The notes below the pieces were generated by a model. The model saw only the letters and a program-made list of their open reading frames with translations. It was not told the DNA's origin and ran no database searches. 64,000 bases of DNA from Rikenellaceae bacterium (GTDB lineage Bacteria > Bacteroidota > Bacteroidia > Bacteroidales > Rikenellaceae): NCBI GenBank assembly GCA_015059735.1, contig SUZX01000003.1:1-64000 (forward strand), given 5' to 3'. The position numbers and the translations under genes were made by a program. Below are positions 60,328 to 64,000 of the stretch, piece by piece; the first letter of the stretch is position 1; each line of letters starts with the position of its first letter.

Positions 60328-61509
60328 ATGGAAAAACCGGCTGAAAAATTGTGGAATGGCAACTACTGCCGAGTATGGATCGCCAACTTTCTGCTCTACT
60401 TTTCGTTCATGCTGCTGACGCCGCTTTTCCCGCTCTATTTGAGTGAGACGTTCGACGCCGACAAGCAGATGATCGGGATCGTATTGTCGGGATATACACT
60501 CACTGCGCTCATCATTCGCCCGTTCAGCGGATATTTGATCGATGGGTTTCCGCGAAGAGTCGTGCTGCTCACCAGCTTTTTTCTCGTCTTTCTACTTTTC
60601 TTCGGGTATCCGCTGTCGGCCAGCCTATTGCTATTTGCCACGATCCGAACCCTACATGGAGCTCCATTCGGAGCGGCCACCATTTCGAATAGTACAGTAG
60701 CAATCGATGTATTACCCTCATCCCGACGAGCCGAGGGAATCGGTTACTATGGTTTGAGCAACAACGTGGCAACCGCTATCAGCCCGACCGTCGCATTGGC
60801 CATCTATGGTGCAACGCACAGCTACAACCTGCTCTTCGCACTGGCAATTTTGGTTTCGGGGCTTGCTTTCTACTGCAACTACACCTTGAAACTGCAACCC
60901 AAAGCCATAACTCGCCGACCACCGTTGTCGTTCGATCGTTTTGTACTGCTCAAAGCATGGCGACAAGGTTTTTGTATCGCCTGTTTCAGTTTCTCCTATG
61001 GAGTTATCTCGACCTATATCGCCGTTTACGGAAAAGAGGAGTTAGGCATTACGAGCGGTACGGGATTATTCTTCATGTTGCTCTCAATCGGGTTGATCCT
61101 TTCACGCATAACAGGTAGCCAAACCCTCCGCAGGGGAAAAATCGCACAAAACGCCTCGATCGGAATATCGATCTCAGCAATTGGTTATCTGCTTTTTGCC
61201 GCACTACATAACTCCTGGGGGTACTACGGTGCAGCCTTTATCATCGGCTTGGGCAACGGCCACATGTTTCCGGCCTTCCAAACCATGTTTCTCAATTTGG
61301 CTTCGAATGACCAACGCGGAACGGCCAACTCCACGCTTTATGTTTCGTGGGATATAGGCGTGGGGCTCGGGATTCTTGCAGGAGGTATGGTGGCTGAATT
61401 TTGGGGCTATCATGCAGCATTTTGGATGATGTGGATTGTGAATGTATTCGGAGCCATCAGTTATTTCGTTTCGGCAAAAAAACATTTCCTGAAAAATCGA
61501 CTGTATTGA
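60328..61509 (+). CDS. MFS transporter
   Basis: 12-TM pattern; LYLSETFDADKQMIGIVLSGYTLTALIIRPFSGYLIDGFPRR. Confidence 0.92.
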   Translation: MEKPAEKLWNGNYCRVWIANFLLYFSFMLLTPLFPLYLSETFDADKQMIGIVLSGYTLTALIIRPFSGYLIDGFPRRVVLLTSFFLVFLLFFGYPLSASLLLFATIRTLHGAPFGAATISNSTVAIDVLPSSRRAEGIGYYGLSNNVATAISPTVALAIYGATHSYNLLFALAILVSGLAFYCNYTLKLQPKAITRRPPLSFDRFVLLKAWRQGFCIACFSFSYGVISTYIAVYGKEELGITSGTGLFFMLLSIGLILSRITGSQTLRRGKIAQNASIGISISAIGYLLFAALHNSWGYYGAAFIIGLGNGHMFPAFQTMFLNLASNDQRGTANSTLYVSWDIGVGLGILAGGMVAEFWGYHAAFWMMWIVNVFGAISYFVSAKKHFLKNRLY

Positions 61510-61648
61510 TCCCTGTCCAACAAAAAACCGCATCACAACGCTCAAAAAGCCGAAATCATAAGGAATAAATAGGTTGCGGATCAAAAAATCTTTATAACTT
61601 TGTGGTTTGAAGGACATGTCAAATATTTTCATATAACTTTTTCAACCA

Positions 61649-63166
61649 ATGAAACATCTTTTATTTTATTTATTGCTGTTAATCCCGACTACCGGTTGGG
61701 CACAACAAGCCGCCATAAATAAAATCATGGCAATGGCTCGGGAGGATAATCGCGCCATGCAACATCTCGATATTTTAGTCAACCGTTTCGGAGGACGTCC
61801 GGCAGGCTCGGATGCCTGTGCCAACGCTGAACAATGGGCCAAACGCTGTTTTGAGTCGTGGGGCTATGATGTCAAACTCGAAAAAGCCGGTGATTTGAGT
61901 GTCGGATTCAATCGCGGAGGCTGGTGGGGACGTATGACCGGCGAGGAGTCGATGGTTTTGCACTTCGCAACCCCGTCGTATAGTTCGGGAACCAAAGGGC
62001 CGCAACGAGGACATGTATTGATCGAACCGCGCACACAATCCGAATTCGACGGCATGAAACACCGCTTGAAAGGAGCTTGGGTATTGATAAACGGAAAATC
62101 TCGTGGTGGAGGCATTGCTCGCGACGAAGAGTCAAGAACGCATCGTCGGGAGATCATCGCAAAAAATAACGAAGCTGAAAAATATAACAAAACACTGACC
62201 GATCCGGACGACAACCGCAAGTCAATCAACCGCAAAGAGCCTGCACTCTTCTACGAGGAGATGGTTGCCGCTGGAGCTTTGGGTTTCATTCAAGCCGCGT
62301 CGGTGCCCATTCGAGCTACATACGATCGCTCGGTCGTAAAAGATCGGACTCCGTTTGACAGTCTGCCTACGACACCTTACATTTTACTCGACAAAGAGCA
62401 ATATCTCCGCATCCATAAATTGACCAAACAACGCCGCAATATCGAATTGGAATTCGACATCCGCAATTATTTCAAAATAGGTCCTGTCGATTATCACAAC
62501 GTAGTGGCCACGATCAAAGGCTCAAAATATCCCGACGAATATGTGGTGATGGGATGTCACCTCGACTCTTACGATGTCGCTACGGGAGGAGTAGATTGCG
62601 GCAATGGCGTTTCTGCAATGATGGAGGCCGCCCGCATGCTTTCCGTATCGGGAGCCAAACCCGACAGAACAATCATCTTCATTCTTTTCGCAGCCGAAGA
62701 GTTCGGATTGTTAGGATCGAAAGCGTGGGTTAAAGCACATCCGGAGAAGATCGACAAAATTTCGCTGATGATCAACCGCGATGGCGGACCGTTGCCGTAC
62801 GTCGGCTTCGAAGTTCCGAAATCGATGATCAAAGAGTACGATAAAATTGTCGAGCCCATTCGGCAACTCTATCCCGAATATGGCTTTAAGATCAGCGAAA
62901 TGATCCCCATTCCACGTTCCAGAATACGTGGAGGATCCGATTACAAATCGTTCTTGCAGGTCGGTGTCCCTGCCGTAAAGATGACCATGCGTGATGCAAA
63001 AGGATATAACTTCAACTACGGAGAAATATGGCACACCGAGCGTGATACCTATCAAAAAGCCATTCCGGAATATCAAGAGCAGGCAGCTGCAGCTTTGGCA
63101 ATCATCGCATTGGGAACCGCCAACCTGCCGACAATGTTGCCCCGCGAAGAGTTTTTCCGTCCGTAA
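61649..63166 (+). CDS. M28 family metallopeptidase, secreted
   Basis: Signal peptide; YVVMGCHLDSYDVATGGVDCGNGVSAMMEAAR; LFAAEEFGLLGSKAWVKAHP. Confidence 0.93.
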   Translation: MKHLLFYLLLLIPTTGWAQQAAINKIMAMAREDNRAMQHLDILVNRFGGRPAGSDACANAEQWAKRCFESWGYDVKLEKAGDLSVGFNRGGWWGRMTGEESMVLHFATPSYSSGTKGPQRGHVLIEPRTQSEFDGMKHRLKGAWVLINGKSRGGGIARDEESRTHRREIIAKNNEAEKYNKTLTDPDDNRKSINRKEPALFYEEMVAAGALGFIQAASVPIRATYDRSVVKDRTPFDSLPTTPYILLDKEQYLRIHKLTKQRRNIELEFDIRNYFKIGPVDYHNVVATIKGSKYPDEYVVMGCHLDSYDVATGGVDCGNGVSAMMEAARMLSVSGAKPDRTIIFILFAAEEFGLLGSKAWVKAHPEKIDKISLMINRDGGPLPYVGFEVPKSMIKEYDKIVEPIRQLYPEYGFKISEMIPIPRSRIRGGSDYKSFLQVGVPAVKMTMRDAKGYNFNYGEIWHTERDTYQKAIPEYQEQAAAALAIIALGTANLPTMLPREEFFRP

Positions 63167-63187
63167 GAACGATTTAATCCCAAAGAG

Positions 63188-63712
63188 ATGAATTGGATTG
63201 ATATTATCGTTATTTTGGTCTTGGGCATCGCCATATGGAACGGCTGGCGACGCGGATTTATCATGCAGGTATGCAGTTTAGCCGGTATTGCCGTTGCCAT
63301 TTGGGTGGCAATAAACTACGGAAAACTTGTCGGACAATGGTTGCAACTCGATAATCAGGTTGCCACGCCGGTCGGTTTCGTCGTCGTATTTGTGGTGGTA
63401 TTGATTGCTGTGGCAATTGTCGCCCGAGGCATCCGCAAATTGTTTGATTTCACAGGATTTGGCATGCTCGATGTCTTGTTGGGTGTGGTGATCTCTTTGG
63501 CGAAATATTTGTTGATACTCAGCGTATCATTGTCTGTTTTCGATCGTTTGAATGACTCGTGGAATCTTGTATCTCGTCAGACGATCGAGTCGTCGAAAAG
63601 CTATCGGCCAATCATCCACCTCTCCGGGCAACTGTTGCCATTATGGGAGTGGGTTGGCGATCAAATTCCGCGACAGGAATTGAAACAACCGCAAGAGGGA
63701 TCGAATATATAA
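63188..63712 (+). CDS. CvpA family membrane protein
   Basis: MNWIDIIVILVLGIAIWNGWRRGFIMQVCSLAGIAVAIWVA. Confidence 0.9.
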   Translation: MNWIDIIVILVLGIAIWNGWRRGFIMQVCSLAGIAVAIWVAINYGKLVGQWLQLDNQVATPVGFVVVFVVVLIAVAIVARGIRKLFDFTGFGMLDVLLGVVISLAKYLLILSVSLSVFDRLNDSWNLVSRQTIESSKSYRPIIHLSGQLLPLWEWVGDQIPRQELKQPQEGSNI

Positions 63713-63716
63713 GCCG

Positions 63717-64000
63717 ATGGAGAGAAAATTTACGGGGGTGGTCGTTCGTGCCACAGGCAGTTGGTATGAAGTGTTGCACGATGGAGCAACCATACGTTGC
63801 CGTATTCGGGGACGCTTGCGATTGCGCGGCGTGCGATCGACCAATCCGGTTGTCGTGGGTGATGAGGTAACCTGTGAAGCCGACGAAAACGGCGACTATG
63901 TGATCGCTGATATCACACCGCGACGCAACTATGTAATCCGTCGCGCCTCAAATCTTTCGAAAGAGTCGCATATCATTGCCGCCAACATCGACCAAGCGAT
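63717..64000 (+). CDS. rsgA: Ribosome small subunit-dependent GTPase A (partial, runs off right edge)
   Basis: Translated by hand: MERKFTGVVVRATGSWYEVLHDGATIRCRIRGRLRLRGVRSTNPVVVGDEVTCE...NLSKESHIIAANIDQA. Confidence 0.93.
   Translation, partial: MERKFTGVVVRATGSWYEVLHDGATIRCRIRGRLRLRGVRSTNPVVVGDEVTCEADENGDYVIADITPRRNYVIRRASNLSKESHIIAANIDQA

Overview
Chromosomal window from a Bacteroidales-type genome, possibly Rikenellaceae-like (family not proven). Basis: 16S sequence, TAnnTTTG promoter boxes, DUF4270/DUF4837/GldE-like families and gene order. It opens with the 5' part of a 16S rRNA gene on the minus strand and is otherwise mostly housekeeping: topA, queA, truB, uppP, ftsX, a dcw remnant (murG-murC-ftsQ-ftsA-ftsZ), comM/YifB, dnaB, comF, priA, rplS, ispG, and rsgA truncated at the right edge. 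I saw no CRISPR array, transposase, integrase or prophage. Main leads: (1) an apparent tatA...tatC operon enclosing its own twin-arginine cargo, a Gfo/Idh/MocA oxidoreductase, plus a DUF1080 lipoprotein and a secreted sugar-phosphate isomerase-like protein, with a terminator-like hairpin just before tatC and a long acidic tail on TatC; (2) a two-lipoprotein cassette between two ~210-bp diverged direct repeats that carry promoter elements; (3) a GH2-family protein that appears to lack both catalytic glutamates; (4) a multi-branched RNA-like structure in the rplS leader; (5) a charged coiled-coil insertion in FtsQ; (6) a collapsed BspA-like LRR lipoprotein pseudogene. All calls come from reading the sequence and supplied ORFs; no searches were run.
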